Positions 1 through 5,460 of a stretch of DNA of 5,463 nucleotides are shown here, piece by piece. Origin of the DNA: Oscillospiraceae bacterium. Its GTDB lineage: Bacteria > Bacillota > Clostridia > Oscillospirales > UBA929. Numbering within the stretch: the first letter of the stretch is position 1; each line of letters starts with the position of its first letter. Under the pieces are notes generated by a model. It was given only the letters and a program-made list of their open reading frames with translations, searched no databases and was not told where the DNA came from. The translations under genes were made by a program, and so were the position numbers. The DNA lies in contig JAITDM010000040.1 in the NCBI GenBank assembly GCA_031282535.1, forward strand, positions 1-5,463, in the 5' to 3' direction.

Positions 1-1
1 C

Positions 2-967
2 GCGCGGGGCCGCCGCAAGGCGGCGGTCCGCGTCTTCATCGACGGACAGGCGGGGACCACCGGGCTGCAGCTGGGGGCCCGGCTGCGCGCGCACCCGGAC
101 GTCGAACTGCTGACCATCCCCTCCGACCGGCGCCGCGACGAGGCGGCCAGACAGGCGCTGCTCGGCAGCGCGGACGTCGTCTTTTTGTGCCTGCCGGACG
201 ACGCGGCGCGGGAGGCGGTGCGCCTGGTGACAAACCCGGACACCTGGATCATCGACGCCTCCACCGCGCACCGGACGGCGCCCGGCTGGGTCTACGGCCT
301 GCCGGAACTCTCCACCCTGCACCGGGCCGCCCTGGGGCGGGCCAAGCGCATCGCGGTCCCCGGCTGCCACGCCACCGGCTTCGCGGCCGCCGTGTATCCG
401 CTGGTCGCCCACGGCCTGCTGCCGCCCGGCACGCCTCTCACCTGCACCTCCCTCACAGGCTACTCCGGCGGCGGGAAGGCGCTGATCGCCCGTTACGAGA
501 CCGGGCGGACGCCCGACGACGCGCTGCGCGCGCCGCGCCCCTACGCGCTGGGATTGACGCACAAGCACCTGCCGGAGATGCAGTCCGTATGCGGCCTCGA
601 CCACCCGCCGCACTTCTACCCGGTGGTGGGCGACATGGCGCGGGGGATGCTGGTGTCCGTGCCGCTGTGGGCCCACCAGCTCACGCGGCCCGGCGGGGCC
701 CGCGCCGTGTGGGAGCTCTTGTCCAGCCATTACGCGCACAGCCGTTTTGTCCGCGTGCCGCCCCTGGGCGCGGCGGACGCGCTGGAGGCGGGTTTTCTCG
801 ACCCCACGGCCCTGAACGGCACGAACCTGCTGGAGCTCTTCGTGTTTGGCCACGAGACGCAGGCGCTCGTGGCGGCCCGGCTCGACAACCTGGGCAAGGG
901 CGCCTCGGGCGCGGCGCTGCAGTGCATGAACATCGCCTGCGGCCTGCCCGAGGACAGGGGCGTGTAG
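2..967 (+). CDS. argC: N-acetyl-gamma-glutamyl-phosphate reductase, type 2 (5' partial)
   Basis: This enzyme reduces N-acetylglutamyl-5-phosphate to the semialdehyde with NADPH, the third step of arginine synthesis, in the cytoplasm. The frame is open to the left edge, with 321 codons visible and no ATG, GTG or TTG before the conserved start of the fold, so the true start lies upstream. A TTG at 185 is internal and must not be used as the start. Visible motifs: a dinucleotide-binding loop GQAGTTG (44-64) after a VFID strand; IDASTAHR; VPGCHATG with the catalytic Cys as visible residue 122 (codon 365-367); SLTGYSGGGK; GLTHKHLPEM (His at visible residue 189); and a C-terminal LFVFGHETQALVAARLDNLG region. 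FIDGxxGTTG and the HKHLPEM block mark the shorter 'uncommon' ArgC form (TIGR01851-like) rather than the E. coli type. At least eight basic or Ala-rich residues precede VRVFIDG, more than I expect for this family. It ends in tandem in-frame stops TAG TGA. Family call is firm; the start is unknown. Confidence 0.95.
   Translation, partial: ARGRRKAAVRVFIDGQAGTTGLQLGARLRAHPDVELLTIPSDRRRDEAARQALLGSADVVFLCLPDDAAREAVRLVTNPDTWIIDASTAHRTAPGWVYGLPELSTLHRAALGRAKRIAVPGCHATGFAAAVYPLVAHGLLPPGTPLTCTSLTGYSGGGKALIARYETGRTPDDALRAPRPYALGLTHKHLPEMQSVCGLDHPPHFYPVVGDMARGMLVSVPLWAHQLTRPGGARAVWELLSSHYAHSRFVRVPPLGAADALEAGFLDPTALNGTNLLELFVFGHETQALVAARLDNLGKGASGAALQCMNIACGLPEDRGV
3..32. repeat. Strong GC hairpin in the 5' end of argC
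   Basis: CCGCCGC (10-16) and GCGGCGG (20-26) are perfect inverted repeats around an AAG triloop. The stem extends outwards with a G-T pair (9/27), two G-C pairs (8/28, 7/29), a bulged base (6), then three more pairs (5/30, 4/31, 3/32). It falls in the argC reading frame, where it would encode Arg-Arg-Lys-Ala-Ala ahead of the conserved domain. Its core resembles the triloop hairpin at 2258-2278. Whether it is a coding accident in GC-rich DNA or the remnant of a palindromic repeat cannot be told without upstream sequence. Confidence 0.5.
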
Positions 968-998
968 TGATTAGTCATTAGTTGCTAGTTACTAGTAG
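964..998 (+). repeat. Five tandem TAGT heptads over the argC stop
   Basis: Five consecutive 7-mers read GTAGTGA, TTAGTCA, TTAGTTG, CTAGTTA and CTAGTAG. All keep TAGT at positions 2-5 and vary at the flanks. The first unit contains the argC stop codon TAG (965-967), and the in-frame TGA follows at 968. Because 7 is not a multiple of 3, successive TAG triplets fall in all three forward frames, so the array stops translation in every frame. The tract is sharply AT-richer than the surrounding coding DNA. It is similar in style to the short tandemly repeated heptamers known from cyanobacteria and other genomes; no function is visible. Confidence 0.7.
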
Positions 999-1028
999 TA
1001 TTTGTCAAAATATGGGAGTTGATCTCTT

Positions 1029-2249
1029 ATGTTCCAGACTGTGCCCGGCGGGGTGACGGCGGCCCCCGGTTTTACGGCGGCGGGCCTCCACTGCGGCATC
1101 CGCCGGAACCAGACCAAGCCGGACCTCGCGCTGGTGCTGGCCGACCGCGACTGCGCCGCCGCCGCCGTCTACACGACCAACCGCGTCCAGGCGGCGCCGA
1201 TCGCCGTGACGCGGGCGCATCTGGCCGACGGGCGGGCCCGCGCCATCCTGGCCAACAGCGGCTGCGCCAACGCCTGCGCCCCCGGCGGGCTCGAAAACGC
1301 GCGCCGCGCCTGTGCCGCCGCCGCCGCCGCCCTCGGCCTGCGCGAGACAGACATCATCGTGAATTCCACCGGCGTCATCGGCGTGCCGCTGCCCATCGAG
1401 GCCATCGAGGGCGCCCTGCCGGCGCTGGCCGGCGTGCTCTCCCGGGCGGGCGGCGCCGACGCCGCGCTGGCCATCATGACCACCGACACGCGGCCCAAGG
1501 AGGCCGCCGCCGTCACACAGATCGACGGCCGGTCCGTCACGGTGGGCGGTATGGCCAAGGGCTCCGGTATGATCCACCCCAACATGGCGACGATGCTGGC
1601 CTTTCTCACCACCGACTGCGCCATCGCGCCCGGGCCCCTGCGCGCCGCGCTGGCCGACTCCGTGCGCCGCACCTACAACCGCGTCAGTGTGGACGGAGAC
1701 ACCTCCACCAACGATATGACGGCCATCCTTGCCTCCGGCGCGGCGGGGCACCCGCCGATCGAGAGCCCGGACGACCCCCGTTTCGCGCTGTTTTTGGAGG
1801 CGCTGAACGCCGTCAACCTGACGCTGGCGCGCGCCATCGCCCGGGACGGCGAGGGGGCCACCCGCCTGCTGGTCTGCCGCGTGCGCGGCGCCGACAGCGA
1901 GGCGGACGCCGAGACCCTCGCCAAGGCGGTGATCACCTCGTCGCTCGTCAAGACGGCGCTGTTCGGCGCCGACGCGAACTGGGGCCGCGTGCTGTGCGCG
2001 CTGGGCTACGCCGGGGCGCCCCTGCGCCCGGAGGACGTGGAGGTGGCGTTTTTGTCGACGGCCGGCCGGGTCGTCGTCTGCCGCGGCGGCGAGGGGCTGC
2101 CCTTCGACGAGTCGCTGGCCAAGGAGATTCTCTCCCAGGAGGAGGTCACCGTCGAGGTCGGCTGCGGATCGGGCAACCACGGCGCGGAGGCCTACGGCTG
2201 CGACCTCAGCTACGACTACGTGCGGATCAACGGCGACTACCGGACCTGA
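1029..2249 (+). CDS. argJ: Glutamate N-acetyltransferase / ornithine acetyltransferase
   Basis: ArgJ moves the acetyl group from N-acetylornithine to glutamate, releasing ornithine and closing the acetyl cycle; some members also use acetyl-CoA. The 406-residue length is normal. Motifs in order: TTNRVQAAP near residue 50; ANSGCANAC; STGVIG with the oxyanion-hole pair Thr114-Gly115; KGSGMIHPNMATML with the self-cleavage site Ala187|Thr188, Thr188 becoming the nucleophile of the beta chain; VDGDTSTNDM; ANWGRVLCALGYAG; and the C-terminal GCDLSYDYVRINGDYRT. Cleavage would give chains of about 187 and 219 residues. The ATG start is preceded by GGGAG (1014-1018) at 10-nt spacing, and the protein begins with the usual VPGGVTAAPGF segment. 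The loop after ANSGCANAC reads APGG where many homologues have TG; this is probably tolerated. No argA lies in the window, so bifunctionality is possible but not shown. Confidence 0.97.
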   Translation: MFQTVPGGVTAAPGFTAAGLHCGIRRNQTKPDLALVLADRDCAAAAVYTTNRVQAAPIAVTRAHLADGRARAILANSGCANACAPGGLENARRACAAAAAALGLRETDIIVNSTGVIGVPLPIEAIEGALPALAGVLSRAGGADAALAIMTTDTRPKEAAAVTQIDGRSVTVGGMAKGSGMIHPNMATMLAFLTTDCAIAPGPLRAALADSVRRTYNRVSVDGDTSTNDMTAILASGAAGHPPIESPDDPRFALFLEALNAVNLTLARAIARDGEGATRLLVCRVRGADSEADAETLAKAVITSSLVKTALFGADANWGRVLCALGYAGAPLRPEDVEVAFLSTAGRVVVCRGGEGLPFDESLAKEILSQEEVTVEVGCGSGNHGAEAYGCDLSYDYVRINGDYRT

Positions 2250-2257
2250 CAGCACCC

Positions 2258-2320
2258 TGTCGCCGCGAAGCGGCGACAAAAAATAAGAATTTGGGTTGCG
2301 GGCCCTGGTGCAACCCACGT
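2258..2320 (-). repeat. Two-hairpin intergenic element, copy A (minus orientation)
   Basis: It fills most of the argJ-argB gap. Read on the minus strand it starts ACGTGGGTTGCAC at 2320. The first hairpin pairs TGGGTTGC (2292-2299) with GCAACCCA (2310-2317), an 8-bp stem around a 10-nt loop containing GGGCCC. An AT-rich spacer follows. The second hairpin pairs TGTCGCCGC (2258-2266) with GCGGCGACA (2270-2278), a perfect 9-bp stem with a GAA triloop on the + strand, i.e. the very stable GCGAAGC cap. It matches copy B at 4381-4441 over about 35 bases of the first part, and in both copies the second stem starts at element base 43. The + strand after the second stem is A-rich, not T-rich, so it is not an intrinsic terminator for the operon. 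The argB Shine-Dalgarno begins immediately downstream of the element. Confidence 0.7.
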
Positions 2321-2338
2321 TAGGAAAGGACGGACCCC

Positions 2339-3193
2339 ATGCTCTCCAACGTCGACAAGGCGCGGCTGCTGTCGGAGGCGCTGCCCTACATCCAAAAGTA
2401 CAACAAGAAGACCGTGGTGATCAAGTACGGCGGCAGCGCCATGCTGGAGGACGCGCTCCGGCGCGCCGTCATCAGCGACATCGTGCTCCTCTCCCTCGTG
2501 GGGATCCGCGTCGTCGTCGTGCACGGCGGCGGCCCGGAGATCAACGAGATGCTCGCCAAAATCGGCAAGGAGCCGCGCTTCATCAACGGCCTGCGCCACA
2601 CCGACGAGGAGACGATGGAGGTCGTCCAGATGGTGCTGTGCGGCAAGGTGAACAAGGCGCTCACCCAGCTCATCGGCGAGCTGGGGGGCCGGGCGCTGGG
2701 TCTGTCCGGCCTGGACGGGCGGCTGCTGACCGCCCGGCGGCTCGACGGGGACTACGGCCTCGTCGGCGAACTCGAGAGCATCGACCCCGCGCCGCTGATT
2801 ACGGCGCTGGACAACGGCTATATCCCCGTCGTTTCCACCGTGGCCGGCGGCGCGGCGCCGGGCGCCGTCTACAACATCAACGCCGACACGGCGGCGGCCC
2901 GCCTCGCGGCCCGTCTTGCGGCGGAAAAGCTCATTTTGCTGACCGATGTGCGCGGGCTCATGCGCGTCCCGGAGGACGAGACCACGCTGATCCCCATGGT
3001 GACGCTGTCGGAGGTGCCGCCGCTGCTCAAGAGCGGCATCGTCCGGGGCGGGATGATTCCCAAGGTCGCCTGCTGCGTCGAGGCGCTGCGCGCCGGCGTG
3101 CGGCGCACCCACATCCTCGACGGCCGCATCCCGCATTCCATTTTGATCGAGATGCTCTCCGACGAGGGCGTCGGCACGATGATTCTGAAGTAA
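2339..3193 (+). CDS. argB: Acetylglutamate kinase
   Basis: ArgB phosphorylates the gamma-carboxyl of N-acetylglutamate using ATP, usually the controlled step of the pathway. The 284-residue protein belongs to the amino acid kinase family. Motifs: VIKYGGSAM with Lys29; VVHGGGPEIN (His62 to Asn69); NGLRHTDEETMEVVQMVLCGKVNK; YNINADTAA with Asp183; LLTDVRGLM; GGMIPK with Lys242; and C-terminal HILDGRIPHSIL and DEGVGTMI. Lys29, Asp183 and Lys242 correspond to the catalytic set Lys8, Asp162 and Lys217 of the E. coli enzyme. An N-terminal helix of about 20 residues precedes the first strand. This helix is absent from the arginine-insensitive E. coli dimer and present in arginine-inhibited hexamers such as those of Thermotoga and Pseudomonas, so feedback inhibition by arginine is inferred. 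The ATG is set by AGGAAAGGA (2322-2330), 8 nt upstream. argD follows after only 12 nt, so the two are surely co-transcribed. Confidence 0.97.
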   Translation: MLSNVDKARLLSEALPYIQKYNKKTVVIKYGGSAMLEDALRRAVISDIVLLSLVGIRVVVVHGGGPEINEMLAKIGKEPRFINGLRHTDEETMEVVQMVLCGKVNKALTQLIGELGGRALGLSGLDGRLLTARRLDGDYGLVGELESIDPAPLITALDNGYIPVVSTVAGGAAPGAVYNINADTAAARLAARLAAEKLILLTDVRGLMRVPEDETTLIPMVTLSEVPPLLKSGIVRGGMIPKVACCVEALRAGVRRTHILDGRIPHSILIEMLSDEGVGTMILK

Positions 3194-3205
3194 AGGTGTG
3201 AGACG

Positions 3206-4381
3206 ATGCAGCAGATCTTTGAGACCTACGCGGCGCATGTGCTCCCCACGTACGGGCGCTTCCCCGTGGCCTTTGTGCGCGGGGCGGGCTGCCGTCTGTA
3301 CGACGCGGCGGACCGCGCGTACATCGACTTTGCCTCCGGCATCGGCGTGAACTCGGTGGGGCATGCGCACCCCGTCTGGGTCGAGGCCGTGGCGCGCCAG
3401 GCCGCCACGCTGACGCACGTGTCAAACCTCTATTACAGCGAGCCCGGCGGGCGTCTGGCGGCGCGTCTCACGGCGCTCTCCGGCCTGCGCGGCGTCTTTT
3501 TCGCAAACTCGGGCGCGGAGGCCAACGAGGGCGCGATCAAGGTGGCCCGCAAGTACAGCCACGACCGCTACGGGCCGGACCGCTCCACCGTGGTGACGCT
3601 CTCCGGCTCTTTTCACGGGCGCACGGTCACGACGCTGGCCGCCACGGGGCAGGAGGTGTTTCACCGGCACTTCGGCCCGTTTACCGCGGGCTTCAGGCAC
3701 GTGCCGCCGGGCGATTTTGAGGCGCTGGCGGCGCAGCCGGACGACGTGTGCGCCGTGCTGCTGGAGCCCATACAGGGCGAGGGCGGCGTGTGGCCGCTGG
3801 ACGGCGGCTATGTCCGGCAGGTGGCGGCGCTCTGCCGCGAGCGGGATTGGCTGCTCCTCTGCGACGAGGTGCAGACCGGCATCGGCCGCACCGGGGACTG
3901 GTTCGCCTTCCAGTCGCTGGGGATCGAACCCGACGTCGTGACCTTCGCCAAGGGCATCGCCGGCGGGCTGCCGTTCGGCGGCTTTCTGACCGGCGCGCGC
4001 GCGGCGGACACGCTGGGCCCCGGCGACCATGCGACGACCTTCGGCGGCACGCCGCTGTGCTGCGCGGCGGCGCTGGCCACGCTGGACATCCTGACGCCGG
4101 TGCTGCCCGGCATCAAGGCCAAAGGGGCGGCGCTCCGGCAGGCCATCGCGGAGATGGGGCTGCCGCGCGTGACCGGCACGCGCGGCGCGGGCCTCATGAT
4201 CGGCGTGGCCCTGGCGCCGGGCGAGACGCCCCGCGACTGGGCGGAGAGGCTGCTGCGCGCGGGGCTCGTCGTCCTCACCGCCGGGCAGGACGCCCTGCGT
4301 CTGCTGCCCCCGCTCGTCATCGGCGACGACGACATCGCCGCCGGCCTCGCGATCTTCCAAGCCACCTTGGGGCGCTACTGA
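3206..4381 (+). CDS. argD: Acetylornithine aminotransferase
   Basis: This class III, PLP-dependent aminotransferase converts N-acetylglutamate semialdehyde plus glutamate to N-acetylornithine and 2-oxoglutarate. The 391-residue length is typical. Motifs: ASGIGVNSVGHAHP near residue 45; NSGAEANE with Ser102-Gly103-Ala104 binding the PLP phosphate; GSFHGRT (134-140); LLEPIQGEGG; LCDEVQTGIGRTG with Asp220, which contacts the PLP ring nitrogen, and Gln223; FAKGIAGGLPFGG with the Schiff-base Lys249; FGGTPL with Thr282, the phosphate contact from the partner subunit; and a C-terminal LLPPLVI. The start is an ATG with AAAGGTG (3192-3198) overlapping the argB stop codon, so translation is probably coupled to argB. 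The stop codon's last base is the first base of repeat copy B. Such enzymes can also act in lysine synthesis (succinyl-diaminopimelate) or on ornithine; the neighbours make argD by far the best assignment. Confidence 0.96.
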   Translation: MQQIFETYAAHVLPTYGRFPVAFVRGAGCRLYDAADRAYIDFASGIGVNSVGHAHPVWVEAVARQAATLTHVSNLYYSEPGGRLAARLTALSGLRGVFFANSGAEANEGAIKVARKYSHDRYGPDRSTVVTLSGSFHGRTVTTLAATGQEVFHRHFGPFTAGFRHVPPGDFEALAAQPDDVCAVLLEPIQGEGGVWPLDGGYVRQVAALCRERDWLLLCDEVQTGIGRTGDWFAFQSLGIEPDVVTFAKGIAGGLPFGGFLTGARAADTLGPGDHATTFGGTPLCCAAALATLDILTPVLPGIKAKGAALRQAIAEMGLPRVTGTRGAGLMIGVALAPGETPRDWAERLLRAGLVVLTAGQDALRLLPPLVIGDDDIAAGLAIFQATLGRY

Positions 4382-4441
4382 CGTGGGTTGCACTGGCAGC
4401 CCACAATCCAAATATCACAACCCCCCGGCGGGACGCCGGGG
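4381..4441 (+). repeat. Two-hairpin intergenic element, copy B (plus orientation)
   Basis: It begins ACGTGGGTTGCAC at the last base of the argD stop. The first hairpin pairs GTGGGTTGC (4383-4391) with GCAGCCCAC (4396-4404), 9 pairs including one G-T, around an ACTG loop. A second 3' arm, CAATCCA (4404-4410), can pair with TGGGTTG instead and is the part that aligns with the arm in copy A. After an AT-rich spacer the second hairpin pairs CCCCGGCG (4423-4430) with CGCCGGGG (4434-4441), a perfect 8-bp stem with a GGA triloop. The argF Shine-Dalgarno lies immediately after this stem. Compared with copy A, the first 13 bases are identical, the next block is diverged, and the CCC-CAA-CCAAAT tail is conserved with two transitions. 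Confidence 0.7.
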
Positions 4442-4442
4442 T

Positions 4443-4452
4443 GAGGAAGGGG
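4443..4452 (+). promoter_or_regulatory. Ribosome binding site of argF
   Basis: GAGGAAGGGG sits 5 nt before ATG 4458 and decides the argF start. An in-frame GTG at 4383 would add 25 residues, but it lies inside repeat copy B, has no ribosome site, and would encode a segment unlike ornithine carbamoyltransferases. The site begins two bases after the end of the 4423-4441 stem, so the hairpin could affect ribosome access; that is inference. Confidence 0.8.
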
Positions 4453-4457
4453 ATACC

Positions 4458-5375
4458 ATGAAGAAAGACCTGCTGCGGATGCACGACCTCACGAAGGAGG
4501 ACGTCGCCGGCATCTTGGATCTGGCCGACCAGATGAAGTACGACCTGCGCCACGGACGGGCGCATCGGCATCTCGAGGGCAAGACGCTGGGCATGATCTT
4601 CGAGAAGGCCTCCACCCGCACCCGGGTCTCGTTTGAGACCGGCATGTATCAGCTCGGCGGGCAGGCGCTGTTTCTCTCCGCCAACGACCTGCAGATCGGG
4701 CGCGGCGAACCGGTGGAGGACACGGCGCGCGTGCTCTCCCGCTACCTGGACGGCATCATGATCCGCACGTTTGCCCAGCGCGAGGTGGAGGACCTGGCCC
4801 GCCACGCCTCCATCCCCGTCATCAACGGGCTGACCGACCTGGCCCATCCCTGCCAGGTGCTGGCCGACCTGATGACCGTACGGGAGCGGCTGAGCGCCCT
4901 CTCGGGCGTGGCGCTCTGTTACATTGGGGACGGCAACAACATGTGCAACTCGCTGACCGTCGGGGCGCTCACGGTGGGGATGTCGGTGTCTCTCGCCGTG
5001 CCGGCCGGCTACGACCCCGCGCCGGAGGTGCTGACGTTCGCCCGGACGTTTGGCGACCGGTTCCGGCTGCTGCGCGACCCGCGGGAGGCCGCCCGGGGCG
5101 CGGACGTCGTGGCGACGGACGTCTGGGCCAGCATGGGCCAGGAGGCCGAGGCCGCCGCCCGCCGGCAGGCGTTCGCCGGTTTTCAGGTAAACGACGACGT
5201 CATGGCGCTGTGCGCCCCGCACGCCATCGTGCTGCACTGTCTTCCCGCCCACCGGGGCGAGGAGATCACCGCCGCCGTCTTCGAGGCGCACGCCGACAGC
5301 ATCTTTGACGAGGCCGAAAATCGTCTCCACGCCCAAAAAGCCGTATTGTCGCTGTTGCTTTCCGCGAAAAACTGA
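4458..5375 (+). CDS. argF: Ornithine carbamoyltransferase
   Basis: ArgF joins carbamoyl phosphate and ornithine to give citrulline. The protein is 305 residues, as expected for an anabolic enzyme, and has both halves of the transcarbamylase fold. Carbamoyl-phosphate site: STRTR (52-56) within FEKASTRTRVSFE, and HPCQ (130-133). Ornithine site: DVWASMG (Asp221, Trp223, Ser225-Met226-Gly227) and HCLPAHRGEE with Cys261. YIGDGNNMCNSL is the start of the second domain. HCLP and the SMG loop separate it from aspartate carbamoyltransferase. A catabolic role (arcB, arginine deiminase pathway) is not excluded by sequence alone, but there is no arcA or arcC here and the neighbours are all biosynthetic. 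A 76-nt gap with repeat copy B separates it from argD. Its last four codons and stop lie in a 12-bp palindrome. Confidence 0.97.
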   Translation: MKKDLLRMHDLTKEDVAGILDLADQMKYDLRHGRAHRHLEGKTLGMIFEKASTRTRVSFETGMYQLGGQALFLSANDLQIGRGEPVEDTARVLSRYLDGIMIRTFAQREVEDLARHASIPVINGLTDLAHPCQVLADLMTVRERLSALSGVALCYIGDGNNMCNSLTVGALTVGMSVSLAVPAGYDPAPEVLTFARTFGDRFRLLRDPREAARGADVVATDVWASMGQEAEAAARRQAFAGFQVNDDVMALCAPHAIVLHCLPAHRGEEITAAVFEAHADSIFDEAENRLHAQKAVLSLLLSAKN

Positions 5376-5388
5376 CGTTTTTCGCGGA
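5361..5388. repeat. Palindrome spanning the argF stop codon
   Basis: TCCGCGAAAAAC (5361-5372) and GTTTTTCGCGGA (5377-5388) form a perfect 12-bp inverted repeat with loop TGAC, which contains the argF stop TGA. The left arm encodes the last residues Ser-Ala-Lys-Asn. The T-run lies within the right arm and is followed by CGCGGA, so this is not a standard Rho-independent terminator. It could protect the mRNA 3' end or be part of a longer 3' processing region. Confidence 0.6.
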
Positions 5389-5403
5389 CGACGGGGGGTG
5401 GAT

Positions 5404-5423
5404 CGGGGCGCTGAGGCGCCCCG
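5404..5423. repeat. GC hairpin downstream of argF
   Basis: CGGGGCGC (5404-5411) pairs with GCGCCCCG (5416-5423) around a TGAG loop, a perfect 8-bp stem. TAAAGTG follows, with no T-tract, so a canonical intrinsic terminator is not supported. It lies between the argF stop palindrome and the larger palindrome at 5430. Confidence 0.55.
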
Positions 5424-5429
5424 TAAAGT

Positions 5430-5460
5430 GCGGATTGCGGAAATGAATTCCGCAATCCGC
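5430..5460. repeat. 13-bp-stem palindrome at the right edge
   Basis: GCGGATTGCGGAA (5430-5442) and TTCCGCAATCCGC (5448-5460) are perfect inverted repeats around ATGAA. No gene is seen in the 88 nt after argF; the region is almost entirely palindromic. The form (non-coding, perfect, with internal GCGGA and GCGG sub-repeats) fits an interspersed REP-like or MITE-like unit, but only one copy is visible. The window ends three bases later. Confidence 0.6.

Noticed and set aside
185..187. TTG 185 as the argC start
   Set aside because: The conserved nucleotide-binding loop GQAGTTG is encoded upstream at 44-64 in the same open frame, so this TTG is internal.
982..1011. Possible internal promoter before argJ: TTGCTA (982-987), 18 nt, CAAAAT (1006-1011)
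   Set aside because: Each box matches the sigma-70 consensus at only 4 of 6 positions, and the AT-rich heptad tract would give such matches by chance. Not enough to annotate.
968..1028. ArgR operator (ARG box) in the argC-argJ gap
   Set aside because: I found no pair of imperfect 18-bp AT-rich palindromes of the ARG-box type here or in the other gaps. The operon's main regulatory region would be upstream of the window.
2258..2283. Rho-independent terminator between argJ and argB
   Set aside because: The stem is good but is followed by A6 on the + strand. On the minus strand the T-run precedes the stem, so neither direction has the required order.
1005..2318. 437-codon open frame on the minus strand opposite argJ
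   Set aside because: Its sequence is low-complexity Gly/Arg/Ala/His-rich, matches no family, and lies opposite a motif-complete argJ. Long antisense frames are expected in GC-rich DNA with GC-biased third positions.
2237..3418. 393-codon minus-strand frame across argB and the start of argD
   Set aside because: It runs across a gene boundary and an intergenic repeat, has no recognisable domain or credible ribosome site, and is a shadow of argB and argD.
4383..4457. GTG 4383 as the start of argF (25 extra residues)
   Set aside because: It lies within the intergenic repeat and lacks a ribosome site. ATG 4458 has GAGGAAGGGG upstream and gives the normal ornithine carbamoyltransferase N-terminus.
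5404..5429. Rho-independent terminator after argF
   Set aside because: The stem is followed by TAAAGTG, with no T-tract.
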